A stretch of 64,000 nucleotides of DNA. Source: Marsupella aquatica. Its lineage: Eukaryota; Marchantiophyta. This document shows, piece by piece, positions 1-12,536 of the stretch. Every line of letters starts with the position of its first letter. The stretch's first letter is position 1. Made by a program: the position numbers and the translations under genes. Below the pieces are notes generated by a model. It ran no database searches. It was not told the origin of the DNA and saw nothing but the letters and a program-made list of their open reading frames with translations. The stretch is from assembly GCA_973895155.1 (NCBI GenBank), contig OZ316896.1, positions 19,902,001 to 19,966,000 on the forward strand, given 5' to 3'.

Positions 1-752
1 GTGCATGGATTTTCCTCCCATACAGTACTAGTGTATACTTTTTTCTTAGTTTTATTTATTTTTAAATCCCCCACTTGAAGACTTAGTGCAACCTCCAGAG
101 CTCCTCCCCTCCCTCCCCTGGCCCATCCTGCACTCTCATACTTGCACCCCCCAACACTAGACACAAGATTAAATGTCTAACATTTAGCTCTACCAGGCTC
201 AATTTACTCCTAAGCATTCCCACGCTTTTCAATTTATTATTGAGTAGGGCTTTATTCTTTTGCCTTCTTCGGTTTCCTCAGGCTTTTTGGCTCACAGGGG
301 TTCTCTATTGTTTTCTTCTCGTTGTTGGGTTCCCTGCCTTGGGAGCTTGTAGTCAGGGGGTTGAATTTTCCCCTTGTTTTGTCTGTCGTATTGGGAGTCC
401 TTCCTATAGGACCTAGTCTCTAGGTTTAAATTTCTCCTTGTTTTATCCTAGGGGGCCCCTTGCCTTTGGTGGGATTGGCGTTCTTTGGCAGTGTCATTTG
501 TAGTTTCCATGCGCACTTAGTGCATTTCTGGCCTTGCAGGTGAGTGTACATCAAAACACAGTAGCATAGAGTGTAATGGGTCATGTGCCCCTAGATCGGA
601 CCTTGCTGGTAAATGCACATCAACGTACAGCAACAAACTGCCTAATGTGGTATGTCCCCACAAGTTGGACAGATTTGCTCTTAAATAACTGGATTGTTCT
701 GTTATATCAATGAATGTTGTTCCTTCTCAGTATGTGACTGCTACTATTTGAT
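1..752. other. No gene recognised
   Basis: AT-rich and T-rich sequence with no usable open frame. It could hold introns or exons of the gene whose possible last exons follow at 753-1337, but I can support nothing specific. Confidence 0.4.
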
Positions 753-1337
753 GTGCAATTACCGGGACGAGGAGAGTGCTCTCCTCCGTCTTTGGTACAG
801 CGCATTTATTTTCCAAGTCCCCTTTATGTTTCTCTGATCCCGCTCATCAGTCATGGGTACAAGTACTACAATCGACACAGGGAACACCATCAAACCTCTG
901 AGAAACTCTTGAATGTAGAAAGGTCGACAAGCAAGGATGGAAGTGAGAGTTCAATGAACAAAGGAGCTTCTCTGCTGCATTCCAGCTGCTTCTCAAAGGT
1001 CAAGCTACGGCTGATTTAACGGATAATGAGGGTGACAACAGTACGCATCACCAAATTGGTCCGTGACGAAAGAGTTGTGCTCATCGATGTGCATTCTGTA
1101 CTATTGTGATATCCATCGTCATTCTGTGTTAATGACTATTCGCAGACTGGAGTCAGTTTTTGTACAACTCTTTCAGTCTGACAATGACACATCCCCTTTT
1201 TTCTCCCTCCACAGGAACCTACTTTGTTCATCATCCTGAAAAATGACCTGACGAAACTTCACAGGGTGAAGAACTTCATCGGCCCATTGAGTAAGCGCCA
1301 TGAGAATGTGTCTTTCATCATTGATTCCTATCTCTAA
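753..1337 (+). CDS. Possible 3'-terminal exons of an unidentified gene (partial)
   Basis: Two segments join cleanly. The first is open from about 753 to 998 and ends CAAAG before a GT. The second, 1215-1337, follows a pyrimidine-rich acceptor (ctccctccacag) and reads 40 codons to TAA. Both junctions are phase 0. The last exon has a regular hydrophobic/charged pattern (EPTLFIILKNDL, then FIIDSYL). No start codon is visible, so the 5' part would lie upstream or outside the window. I recognise no family. The alternative is chance open frames; the good splice sites and matching phase are the only support. Confidence 0.35.
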
Positions 1338-1817
1338 AATTCAGATTTCTGGATTCCCATCCCTGAGTTTGTCAAGCCCTCACTGTGAAAGCCCATGCAG
1401 GGCATTTGCAAATTCAGCTCTGGAAGAAGAGCTTCTCCCCAACTGGGCCGTGAAGTAACATCACAGAATGACATAGCACTCAATTCTTCAATAATTCGGA
1501 ATGTGGAATGTCCACTCACCGAAAGAATTACCGCCACCAAAACAAAAATGATCTAGGTCACGAGGCAATTTGAACCTTCTGTGCCTTACATGAAATACCT
1601 ATCTCTACATTCTAACACGAACTGAGTCCCATTTTATTTGTACTATCAGCCACAGTTTACAGCTCCTGGCAATTAGATCAGAGACAAGAAGTTGGAGATC
1701 GTCCGGGACAGGCAGCAGTAATGTCATCTCCATACCCATCTGATATGAGGGGTCGGATGACATACTATTACTGGTAGCAGCTGTCTTGGACAAGAAAGAG
1801 CCCCGGTCATAATCAAT
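1338..1817. other. Intergenic, convergent gene ends
   Basis: Non-coding stretch between the possible + strand last exon and the stop codon of the - strand dihydrouridine synthase. It probably holds both 3' UTRs. No other feature seen. Confidence 0.4.
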
Positions 1818-4139
1818 TCATGATAGACTCATGGCCTTTCCAGAGGTCAAAACCGGAAAAACTTCCGGAGTTCCGCAAGCTAAGGGTTTTCCAGATAATT
1901 CGAAGGGAAGTAAAATAGCATCAGCTAGCTCCTTTTCAGCATCTTTTCCTCCTGTAGGCGGTGGAATAATGCAAGGAGGTCGAGCCATTAACCTGTACAC
2001 CATCGCTTTCAGCCACTCCACTGTAAGTATGTGCTGTTTGTTAAGTTCTTGCCTGATATCAGGATTGCGTTTGAACCAGAAATTACCGAGCATCTTGTGG
2101 ACATGACCACGAACCATTCGCATGGGTACTGGATACTTTTCGCACAGATTCAAGTACTCTAGGATCAGGGCTCGCTCATCTAATTTATGCACCTGTGGCT
2201 GTTGAATTGTCGTTTCCCCAGTGGAACATTGATCACCAGTTACCTCCTCAAAATCGACATCCTCCAGAGTATGAGCTGGACGATACCCCGCAAACAAAGC
2301 CGGGTTCTCAAGTAAAGACTCGGCAGACATTACTCCATCTACTCCTGTGTATGCGATGCAGGCATGCACATCCTCAACCCATCTGATGTTCCCGTTGCCC
2401 AAAACTGGAATTCGAAGGGCTTGTTTCACAGCTCGAATTGCATCCCAGTCTGCCCTGATTGACTTCCCATCCTTCTGATCCCTTGTCCTCCCATGCACGG
2501 CCAGCAACGAGCATCCAGCCTCTTCCAGCATTCGAGCATATGCCAAAGTGTCTTCTAGATCAGGAAACACCCGAATCTTACATGAGACTGGAACTGTGAG
2601 GTTGGATGCGAGCTTGGACACTAGAGATTTTACCAGTGGCAGATTATCCATCAGAAAAGCTCCGTAATATCCTTTCTTAGCAATACGCTGTGGACATCTG
2701 CAAAAAAATACCCAAGATAATCTGTCAATGACACCAACATCCCTCGGTCTTGAAATTGAAACTGGGAAAACCTCGAATGGGAAGCAATCAAGTCCAGAAA
2801 CTAACACTCATAACCAAAAACCAAGACCACCAGGTTTGGACTAGAAAAAGTACCCAAGGTTTATGTCCACGTAGTCGCAAACTGGCTCAACCAACCGGGC
2901 TGCCTCTAACAGAGTATCTGGATTGTTTGCACAGAACTGTACAAACAGAGGGCGGTCTTCCTGCACTTCCAACAAGTAATCACCTTCAGCTGACAAGGCC
3001 ATTACAAAGTGCAGCCAAGGAGGTCGGGAATATAGATTTAGGACTCAGAATCTTACATTCTGATTGTCTCAGCCCGTTCAAGTACCTATGCGCATGGTAG
3101 CAATCAGAGCCGCCTAAATACCTTTCAACTTAGAATGCTCTTCCGCGTCATGAAACTCCAGGAAACAAATTTAGAAACGAAAATAATTGAAGAGTGGATT
3201 GCAAAGGCACAATTGTTGTAGAGTTTGAAGATACTCCGAAAGAAATCATACAAAAGACAGGTTCTGGAAACCCATTCCAGCTCATCTGCTGAATAGAATG
3301 AACTGCTATAAGACCTGGGGGAAAAAGAATCTGCTTACCGGACAAGTAGAGAACTCTTTTGTTCTATATTTCCCGTCTTGGGCAAACAGTCGGGCGTGGA
3401 GCATTGGGGTATATGCAGCTGTTGCCCCATATTTTCGACAAAGCATTCGAAACGGGAGCTCCGACTGATCAACCATCGGCGCAACGTGCATCTTCGGTTC
3501 ACCCAGTTTTCTCCAATGATCCCATGCCCTAGCAATCCGCCCTTCGATTTCATCTTCGTCCGGACTGCTGGACTCAACCTCTTTTGTCCTTAATCGCTTA
3601 GCCAAACCCTCTCCACCTTCCAACCTGTCCTCCTCTTTACTCTCAGCTCTACCTGAACCAGTGCAGTCGCACCTCGTCGCCTCGTCAGTCGAAGGCAACG
3701 GGCTCGTATCAGCAAAATTATCCGGAGTTGAAGGACAGGATCCCTGCGAATTCTTCACTAACGTTTCCTTGTCGCCCCCATTGCACGCCCTAATGACATC
3801 TACCCCGGATGCGTGACCATTTCCATCTGCTTCTTCCTGTCGACCATCAACAGTCGATTTGACCAATCCATTCGAAGAGGAGAAAGGATTTTTCCCGGCA
3901 TAGATGACAGAAGAGGCCAGCGTCGGCGACGCAGATGAATACTCTGCGCGTTCACCATTCGACCTATCTTCCCGGACGACGGCCGCTGCTGAGGCCATCG
4001 CGACCCCTTTGGAGAAACTTGTTCCTTTCCCAAAACTCAGATCACTCTTGACATCGCCACGACGGGAAAGCGAAGCGCATCTCTTGATCAAATTCCGGCT
4101 CAAAATCTCCGGAGCAATGATGTCCAACGCTCTGAACAT
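1818..4139 (-). CDS. DUS1: tRNA-dihydrouridine synthase, DUS1 (U16/U17) type
   Basis: FMN-dependent reductase that converts uridine to dihydrouridine in the tRNA D-loop using NAD(P)H. Three exons on the - strand: 4139-3339, 2960-2854 and 2697-1818. The junctions (CCG/gtaag, tgcag/GAAGAC, GG/gtactt, tttgcag/ATGTCC) keep one frame of 595 residues. The first 214 residues are a long, low-complexity Ser/Glu-rich extension, which may include an organelle-targeting start. The TIM-barrel domain begins near residue 215 (VAPMVDQSELPFR). It continues through DRPLFVQFCANNP and DYVDINLGCPQ, with the catalytic Cys304 right at an exon junction. Lys343 (VSCKIR), His371 (HGRTRDQKDG) and an FMN-phosphate loop (GNGNIRWVEDV) are also present. 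Family membership is clear; the U16/U17 specificity is inferred from resemblance to eukaryotic Dus1. Confidence 0.93.
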
Positions 4140-4897
4140 CACCGTGGAAGAAACAGAGAAGGCCTACAGATCACAGCAATTCATTCAAACGGGTTCCAAG
4201 ATACAGGGGATCTGAGGAACGTGCCAGATTAGACTATTGCACAATGAGACCCGGAAAGAAAAATGTAACAAGCATCGACAATGATGAATCAGAATTGTGA
4301 GCATTGAAGCTGGGCATGGAGGCGAGAGCAGCCGTCGAAGAGGAAATCAACCCTTCCTCATCCATTCGTACATAGTCTGTGGTACAGAATTCTCTTTTGT
4401 ATCCTGATAAACTGTCTTAGGATTCGATTTTGTATCCTGATCAACTATGCCAATTACCTAAGTATCCTGATAAAATATATTAGGTTTCAGGGTTGCTTTA
4501 TTGTGCCATTTTGCTTTGGCTTTTGGGGACTTTGGGTTTATTTGTCGCCCCTTGATCGATGGGATCTTTCGCCTTTTGGGGTAGTGTCTCCTGGTTGGGC
4601 GCTCCTTGTTCTATAGCAAACTGTTCTTTGGCAGTTTGCTATATACATATAGATAGATATAGATATACCCTTTCCTTGGAGACAGTGATGAATCTTTGAT
4701 CTTGAACTAGTCTGATACGATCTTAAACTCTGCTTAAACTAGTCTGATACGCGTTTCTTAAATAGAGAATAAGCCAAAAACAAATACTGCAAAATGAAGA
4801 ATTAAGTGTTATTCCCCTTCATCTTGCCCACATCCTTGTTTATTGTCCACCCACATTTACACACAGTTTTGAAGTTATTGAAAGTTATGAAAATCAT

Positions 4898-4921
4898 GGT
4901 CTAGAGGCTTCACTGTAGACC
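4898..4921. repeat. Hairpin repeat, copy 1
   Basis: A 24-bp inverted repeat with 9-bp arms (GGTCTAGAG and CTGTAGACC, one mismatch) around the loop GCTTCA. A perfect copy lies at 5327-5350, and the surrounding sequence is also loosely duplicated between the two places. Confidence 0.55.
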
Positions 4922-4929
4922 TTAGCCCT

Positions 4930-5037
4930 GGAAAGTAACTTCTCTTTGCACTTTATAATAAGAAGGATATTTTTGATGAATTTGGAAAGTAACTTCTCTT
5001 TGCACTTTATAATAAGAAGGATATTTTTGATGAATTC
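4930..5037. repeat. 54-bp perfect tandem duplication
   Basis: Two adjacent, essentially identical 54-bp copies, 4930-4983 and 4984-5037, each starting GGAAAGTAACTTCTC and ending near TTTTTGATGAATT. Identity this high implies a recent slippage duplication. No coding content. Confidence 0.9.
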
Positions 5038-5326
5038 ATTGTGCGTTTTTCTGTTTGCTTAGTTTACTTGCTTGTTGCTGCTATTATGGGCCCTACTGTA
5101 GTATGGGCTATTGCTGGCCTCCTCGGGGAGTTATCCCAGGAGTTGTCCTTAGTTTGTTTGGCTCTTGTGATTTGGTTGCTGTGTGCTTTCCCCCTCCCAT
5201 GAGCTTTTTGTGGGTTAATAAAAAAATGAAAATTTCCAAGGAAGTCTATGTTATTTTCCATTCATCTTTGCCCCACCCCATATTTTGTCCACCTTCATTT
5301 TCAATTTTGTCCTTACTGAGAGTTAC

Positions 5327-5350
5327 GGTCTAGAGGCTTCACTCTAGACC
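5327..5350. repeat. Hairpin repeat, copy 2 (perfect)
   Basis: Arms GGTCTAGAG and CTCTAGACC are perfectly complementary around the loop GCTTCA, the same loop as the copy at 4898-4921. No terminator or gene end lies beside it, so its role is unknown. Confidence 0.55.
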
Positions 5351-8300
5351 ATATATAGCTAGCCATGGAAAGTAGTTGTGCATTGCGCTTCATTAGTAAA
5401 GTTACTTATCAAACTGCAAAAGCACAAATTAAAGGAGCCCAACTGGGAGACAAGATGCGAAAGGCACAAGTCCAATCAAGGGAAGGAAATCAAAGAGCCA
5501 AAAGTCAAGAGCAACCAATTAATTAAACTAAGAGAGCACCACTTTTTTCTTGTCTTTTTCCTTTTTCCCTCCAAAAGAAAGAGGGCAAAAACCCCCCAAC
5601 AAGCACCCCCATTCAAGGGACAAAAGCCAACAGGGAGGGAGCACACCGTACCGAGGCCCACGACAGACAAATGACCCGACCAAATTAACCATACAACCCT
5701 AATCAGGCCAAGAGCTCCGAGAAGGCCACCAGAGGGTAGTCAACTTCAGAATACAATCTCAATGTCTCCTACCAATAGTGCAGCAGTAACAACTAAAGCA
5801 CCCCTCAAAGGACATCACATTTTAGTCCTAACCTAGTTGACGTCTCTAATCCTCTGCTCAGTCCAACCCTGAAAATCCAAGTGATAGCTCTGTCTCAGTG
5901 GTATCCACTAAAACAACTAGGAACAAAAGACCTAAAACTCTACCTAAAACTCTACCTATCAGCAAACTGAAGAGCCTGGTAGAGCTCTGAAGTGAACCAC
6001 ACAGGAGGGTCTAGCAAAATTATCTGTCTAGACTCCCTAGAACTAACCTCCTAACCCCTACAAAGGATAGTGAATGTCATTCTGAACTGCAACAGAAAAA
6101 TTCAGTGCACTGCTGACTGAAAAACTTACATTGTTCACTTTGATTAGTGTTACTCACACTAATTCAAGAGTAGACATTTTATGGTTCTACCTGAGAATTA
6201 GTCTCAAAAGTGTAAATATAGTGGAAACTAAGTTATTTTGAAAAATACCAAGTGTTCCTTCCGACGCAAGATCACCCATGTTTTATTAGCACATTTTAGC
6301 AAAAGTGAAAAAGAGCTCTAATGTTGGAAATCTGGCAAGAGTTAGTGTTACTCTGGACTCAAGATCACTTTCACCAACATTTGTGTAATAGCTTTACAAT
6401 TGTTCACCACTTTCTTAGCATATGTACTGGCGTTGCTGTGACAACAATTCTTATGGGTGGGCTGACGAGAGGAGTTGCCCGAGACATTTGGAGAACTATG
6501 GATCGTGTTCTGTAATGTTAACTCTTACCTAACACTAATTATGTGAATACTGTAGGTCACTGAAAATTAGTAATTATTGAAAAGCTTTAGTCAAAGTAAA
6601 CTTATCCGGAAAGTCTTTATTTCTTATGTGTTGGTGCTTGTTTTGGAAAAGAGTTCTCGTTGATTTGGTTGCCAAAAAGGTTTCCATGCAGATCTCTCCT
6701 TTCCTCCAACTTAATTTTGTCATGTCCTGCAATTTTTTGCCAAAAAAGAGTCACCAGTCATGCCTGGTTAAGCAAAAGAATTTGCAGAGAGGTTCAGAAT
6801 GGTTTTGAATGAAATTTAGATTGTAATAAGTGATTCCAACAATTTAATTTTTTGTAGATGACCTCCTGAGTTTATACTAGGTTACCATTATTTTGTGTGA
6901 ATATAAACTTTGCCACTCTTTCTAGTTTAATTACTACTTTGCACTTTTTTAAGCCAAAGTTACACAAACTAACTTGGGTTAGCTCACGCTGATCCAACAG
7001 TGGCCAAATTTACATCTGATGGCTGAAGTTCCCCTAACTTGAGCCTGTACGTTGCCCTCCAACTTAGGAGTGGGTCTCTTGCTATAGAGAGGCACTTGGG
7101 ACAATTGATTGCAAGAGGCTCACCCCCAAGGTGGAGGGCTGGACTAGGATGGACCTATCAGGCTTAATTGGAGTTTTGATTTTTTAATTCAGAAAAATGT
7201 ACAAGGTGATCACTGTTGGATTCATATCTAAAACAGTCTGAGTTAGTAACTTGTCTAACCCATGGTGAAAAGAGATGGCAAAGTTCTAATTAAACTGCGA
7301 CTACCCATATATAATGGGGATGCGTTCACAATTTCCCCCTTTTCCACATTCCGCTTACTCCTTTCCTCTACCGTCCTAGTCTGCTCCACTATTTCACTAA
7401 AAAGGTTCTTAAAGTAGTGAAACCTAGTCGATCCAGGTTTTGTCATGGCAAGTGGCAATTTAAACTAAAACAAATGGCAAAACTACAAACACTGGGAATA
7501 AAAAATGACAATCTACACGAGTAAACCTCATAATCTTTTTGCTTAGACCCTTATAATGGGTTATGATGCTTAAGATTACTTCGTACTAGCCTGACTACTG
7601 GGCATGAGTGCTGGTTCTTCCAACATAATACAGGTGAGGACATTCAAACCCGTTGGATGCAATTTACCTTTGAATCAATTAATTCCCAATGACTCCTCAC
7701 ACCTTGCATCATTTTCAGAGACTCATCCTTCCTCCAATCCCCATTTTCCACCTCCAACCATAACCCCGGACCATAACTCCAATCACACTTCAAGAGTCAT
7801 GACATAGAGGATGTGCACTCTAGACTGTAGGCCATGAATAGTAAAGTAAGTTCAGATCACAATTATACACCCAAATTAGTGAAATGTTGTGCAAGTAAGA
7901 GGTACACAAGATCCTTACTTGCCTTAGGCGATGACAATAAAAACCAAATTTAGGAAACCTATGTACCAGGCTAACTTGAATACAAGAGGTATGCATGTTT
8001 CTAAATATCATTTCTGTTATTCACTAGAAAGATAGAATCTTTCTCCATTGGCAGAAATTCCATAAAACTTACTAAGTGCTTGGATTCACTTTAGTCAAAT
8101 CTAAATGCAGTGGGAAAGGAGAGTTTCAGATAGCAAGATTAAAGACATTGAAAGGTGTCAAAATAATTTAATTGGAATCTAAGTAATACAAGTGATGCAC
8201 CGTCTTATGGCACGTTGAAATAAAAGTACACAACAAAAATCTTAATCTATATAACTAATTGCAAAGAGAAGCTAGGGTTGGGGTCTAGGCTTTGATAGTG

Positions 8301-9550
8301 AAATATCTATGTCATGACTCTAGAGGCTAAAATGTATGCGGAGAGAAAAAAGATTGGGGGATTGAGTAGCAATAATTGTGCAATCCAAAATAGGTAACTA
8401 TATCTGTTGAGAGTTGACTATAATTTTTAAAAGGCATAGGCAATAAAAAGTATTATAGACTTAAGTTTATGTAATAAATATTTTCTGTTATGTATCTTTT
8501 GCAAAGAAAAATAGGTAATCAATATTGAAAATAGAGAATGTTAACTCTTAGAATATTTTTATAAAATAGCAGTATACATATTAGACTAGGATTGCACATG
8601 ATACCCAAAATATACACCAAGTCAACCTCCCATGGATAGTATATTATGGATGTGAAAATGATGATCATATATGATATATTTTGTCATCATTTGTATTAAT
8701 ATTCACAGAATGTGCATTTGGGCTCATAATGCAATCTATTGAAATTTTAAGATGGGTTGGTCATACCCTATTGGCAAATAATTTATCTGTAACTATATAT
8801 CAACCTCTCAAACCGTGCTTTCCATGGTAGGTTAAGAACGTTGGGCCAAAGGGGCAAGACTTAGTTTCCGTGGTGAGCATTTAAGCCAGACACTCCTCAC
8901 ATGTTTCCTTGGACCTTACTAGAAAAACTCTCTCCGGTTCCCATGGTTCATAAACATCAACCTATGAAGTGCTGGATGTCACTACATTTAATCAAAATGG
9001 CACCACTGAAATCAAGATTTGTGACGTGCCATGGGAAGTCAACAAGAATGATGTGCAAGTTTTAGAGCGATGGAAAGTAGTATGCAACATCCCTTCTCCC
9101 AAAGTCTCAAATTTTATGGTGCTGCCTGCTTATGGACCTTGTTGAATCTATTTTTCAATGCTATGCAGTATGCGGTGATTATAAACACAGCTCTGACTAA
9201 TCTCAATAGCATCATCATTCATTGTCTGTCTGCAGAGCGCTTATTAAGAAAATATCACCCAATAGATGCACCCAGTTGACAGTTCCTACAGGCTTCCATT
9301 GGAGAATATTGTCAACACTCCACATTGTGAGGACACAAATAGAGAAATTTTTCTCCCATATAGGCATTCAATATTATTCAATATAACCCAAGTTCTTGCA
9401 CTTTGTACAATGTTTGAGGGCTTTTGATAGCCAAGGATGTTCCAATGAGCAAAATCTTGTCTTCAGTTATTTTATCATGAATTTGAATTTTGCTACTTTT
9501 TTTAATGAGCCTAACATTATTAGGCAGATTTTGTCAAGTACAAGATTACT

Positions 9551-9625
9551 AAGTTTGAATTTCTCTAGCTTTTTATTGAGACATATAGAATTGAGTTCAT
9601 TGGAAAGCTAGAGAAATTCAAACTT
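9551..9625. repeat. 22-bp perfect inverted repeat (foldback)
   Basis: Positions 9551-9572 (AAGTTTGAATTTCTC...) and 9604-9625 are exact reverse complements. They enclose a 31-base loop rich in A and T. A transcript of either strand would form a 22-bp perfect stem. It could be a solo foldback element or a small-RNA precursor; the sequence does not decide. Confidence 0.7.
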
Positions 9626-9860
9626 TTATGATCATGAACTACCAAGGAGATTTGTTAGTTTATTTTATTTTATTTTGCTATTTGCTATTTTTAATTGTGC
9701 TTAAAATCAATTTTCTAATTATTTTACGATTACTAGGTCTAATTAGACTAGGAAAAATTATTTTTCTTGCCCCATATCAAACACCATCAATCATGCTTGT
9801 TTGTTGTTTAAAAACATAAAGCATTTGTGTTTATAATTGAAAGCATTAATGTCTCGGGGG

Positions 9861-9880
9861 GTCACTTCCATGGAAGTGAC
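9861..9880. repeat. 20-bp perfect palindrome
   Basis: GTCACTTCCATGGAAGTGAC reads the same on both strands. It sits in non-coding DNA 235 bp after the 22-bp foldback. No neighbour explains it. Confidence 0.7.
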
Positions 9881-10674
9881 ATATCAAGTGTGATGAAGTA
9901 TATGGTCATTTAAATAGTTTTGACAAAAGACTTATTAAGTCTTCAATGGAAATATAGAGTTGTTTAGTTGTAAGATGCACACATGTCATCACGTGATTGG
10001 TGTTGTACAACTTTATATATAGTGATTTAGGGGGGTCAGAAATGATCTAAACCTTCGTAGGTGATGTATGGCCCTCCATATCGTGACCTTCCCAATTATA
10101 TTCATTTGGCCACATGCGGTGCTAGGGATTTTGGAATGAACTTTCCATGGGGGTCCAAAATGTCATAAAATTGGTGCAACAATGTCCTCCATACAGCAGA
10201 TTGAATGGGGTACTAACTTGCATTTTGGTGTTTAATATGGCTTTTATATGGCGAGTGGCCAATTCAGATTGGCTTTTAGTGTCTAATTTTATCAAAAATG
10301 ATATATGGGTTGTAATGAATTGTAATAGCACTCGATGAGCTTAGTTTGCTTGAATGTGAACTGATTGGGTAGAGTGGTGAGTCTTGGCGGTTGGGGTAGC
10401 AGCCTCGTATCTCAGTCCAAGAATGCACCAGAAGTCTCACATCTAAATCTACTATGATAGAACTAATTAAGTTCTAGTGGTGATCTTAGTAGGATGGCTG
10501 GTGATTTCAGAGAGAGGTGGTGAAGCTGTTTTCCGGGCCTCCAAACAGATTGGCAAATTTTAGCTAAAGTGGGCAGAGACTGCTAAACCCCTGGAGATTC
10601 TCTCTAGGGAGTGATGGTGAGTTGCTAATGTTGGTTGAGCTGGGCCACCTACAACAGGTAAGCAAGGGCACACT

Positions 10675-11160
10675 TTCAGCCTTTTTTCAGTGTCAAAAAT
10701 TCTCCATTTCTTAACAACTTTTTGCTAGCTACAGTACATTTTGTTTGTCTTCCAGTAGCCACCCCACTAGTCAGAATCCGGCAGTTATCCTTAAATCTAG
10801 GGAGATCCAACAGTCAAAAATTAATCTCACCCAAGGTTAGCATCCTCTCCTCCTGACAAGATGATATGCCCACCCGCTGAACCCCCAAAATACTTAAGTA
10901 TTACCCTACTCCTATAGCAGAGTTTTTTAACAGGCAAAAATCTGCTAGTCAGATTCAACCAAAACAGTTCACAATATGTGGCAAAAATTAGCTAGATTTC
11001 GCCCCACTGAAAAGTATTTGCAACTGTTGGCAAAAGTTACTTAGGCATTTTCTCTCCCATTAGCCATTATCTCACCTAGCCACACACCCCACTAGCCAGA
11101 ATCTTAAGCTTATCTTGAAAGCCAGGGATATCAATCTAGGGACATGATTGCCCAAGCAGG
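10675..11160. repeat. Dispersed repeat family, two adjacent copies
   Basis: Two related segments, about 10675-10870 and 10922-11160, share a run of motifs in the same order: a C/G-poor start with TTTTTNNCAG, GCTAGATTTCGCC-like text, CCCATTAGCCA, then CCCCACTAG and AATCTAGGGAGATC-type text. Further diverged copies lie at about 11955-12200 and 44450-44580. This looks like an old non-autonomous element; no ends could be fixed. Confidence 0.5.
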
Positions 11161-11244
11161 TATGGCTCTGGTAGCTCTTGAGTAGGGACTCATAGGTCTT
11201 GATTTCAAAGAAAAGCACTTGAGAAAGTGAACCTTGAAAATAAC

Positions 11245-11400
11245 CAGCTGGCTTTGGTTAGTTGGCCAAAGGCTGAGCCTAGAAGCTAGAGGTCCCAGGT
11301 TCAATCCCTCCTCCACATGCAAGGGGTGTGGAGGGTATGTGTGTGTATGAATAGGATAATGTCCTGATAAGAGGGCATTGTGAGACATAACCCTCCAAAA
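11245..11400 (+). mobile_element. tRNA-derived SINE-like element
   Basis: The segment carries a polymerase III A-box-like motif (TTTGGTTAGTTGG, about 11253-11265). About 33 bp later comes a good B box, GGTTCAATCCC (11298-11308), preceded by AGGTCCCA as in tRNA T-arms. A GT-rich stretch (GTATGTGTGTGTATGAATAGG) and ATAATGTCCTG follow. This order (A box, B box, GT-rich tail) resembles plant Au-type SINEs. No clear target duplication was found. It could also be a decayed tRNA gene, but the cloverleaf does not close. Confidence 0.5.
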
Positions 11401-11954
11401 AACAAGCTAGGGCTACAGCCCAAGTTTTGAGTGGAAGTATTCTCATAATTCCTGTAACCATGACATTAAGGGACATAAAAACTTGAGTTGATTAATTTTT
11501 TGGGAAGAGACAAGATATAGTGAATCTCTGAAATAGAAAATAGAAATTATGGGGCCATACAAGAAGTTAAAAACAAACCTTGTGATATTTGATACAATTT
11601 GTTATTTTGTTGTACATGACAAAACTATATTTGAGTTTTACCTATCTTACATTCATGGTGTATTGCATAATCCCCTACTCAAATGAAGAGAGGTTGTGTG
11701 GAAAATTAATGCAATAAAAAATACAAAAGGAGCACAAAAGTTTTTGTGTGGGTGGGGTGTAGTGGTGGGAGTTTTTCCTCAGCCCCTAGCTAGCCAGCTT
11801 TGGAGCCCTGGTTCAACCTTCTCTCCCTCCTGGTCTAGTCCCTCTATGATAGTCCCCCCTTGTGGCCTACCCGTGCATATTCCTTAGTGGTGGGAGTCCT
11901 GGTTTCTCCTCAGGTTCTGGCTAGGGAGCTTTTGGGTTCTGGTTCAACCTTCTC

Positions 11955-12200
11955 TCCAGTGTTTTTTTTAGTGGCGAAAATTCGCTAGATTCCACCTCCC
12001 CAAAAATCCTTCGCCACTTTTGGCTAAAATTCGCTACTTTTCTGCTATCTCATTAGCCAGTGTTCCACCTAATCCTAGGCCCCAGAATCTAACGGTCCGC
12101 CTTAAATCTAGGGAGATCTGACGGTCAAGAACATAATTGAATACAAAATCTTTTGAGCATCTTCTCCTTGACAGGCTTTCCATTCGCCACCTTGGCGAAA
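11955..12200. repeat. Dispersed repeat family, third copy
   Basis: Related to the copies at 10675-11160: AAAATTCGCTAGATTCC, then CTCATTAGCCAGT, then AAATCTAGGGAGATC in the same order. Diverged and without visible ends. Confidence 0.5.
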
Positions 12201-12336
12201 AAGTGAAATCCTTAAAAAAACACTGCTTCTCTCCCTATATAGCATGCTCATCCTGGAACATGCTTTACTTTTTGTCTTGTAGTGATATTAAGTGGACAAA
12301 ATTAAAGAGTAAGACTAGAATACATATTAAATGTGA

Positions 12337-12536
12337 ATGAAATCAAATAATATAAATAAAGTACATACAATAAAAGCACATAGTGACCAATGGAAAGTAC
12401 AATTTCATTACACAAAGTTGCTACGAGTTGTGCACAATGAAATCAAATAATATCAATAAAGCACATGCAATAAAAGCACATAGTGACCAATGGAAAGTAC
12501 AATTCTATTACACAAAGATACTATGAATTGTGCACG
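12337..12536. repeat. 100-bp tandem duplication
   Basis: ATGAAATCAAATAATAT begins at 12337 and again at 12437. The copies stay alike through AAAAGCACATAGTGACC and end near TTGTGCAC, with a few substitutions. Non-coding. Confidence 0.8.

Larger units (their letters stand above)
5038..10670. other. Long AT-rich intergenic stretch
   Basis: No coding exon can be supported here. Open frames are short, without codon bias or recognisable motifs. Structured items are the hairpin at 5327-5350, the long foldback at 9551-9625 and a 20-bp palindrome at 9861-9880, listed separately. Confidence 0.5.
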
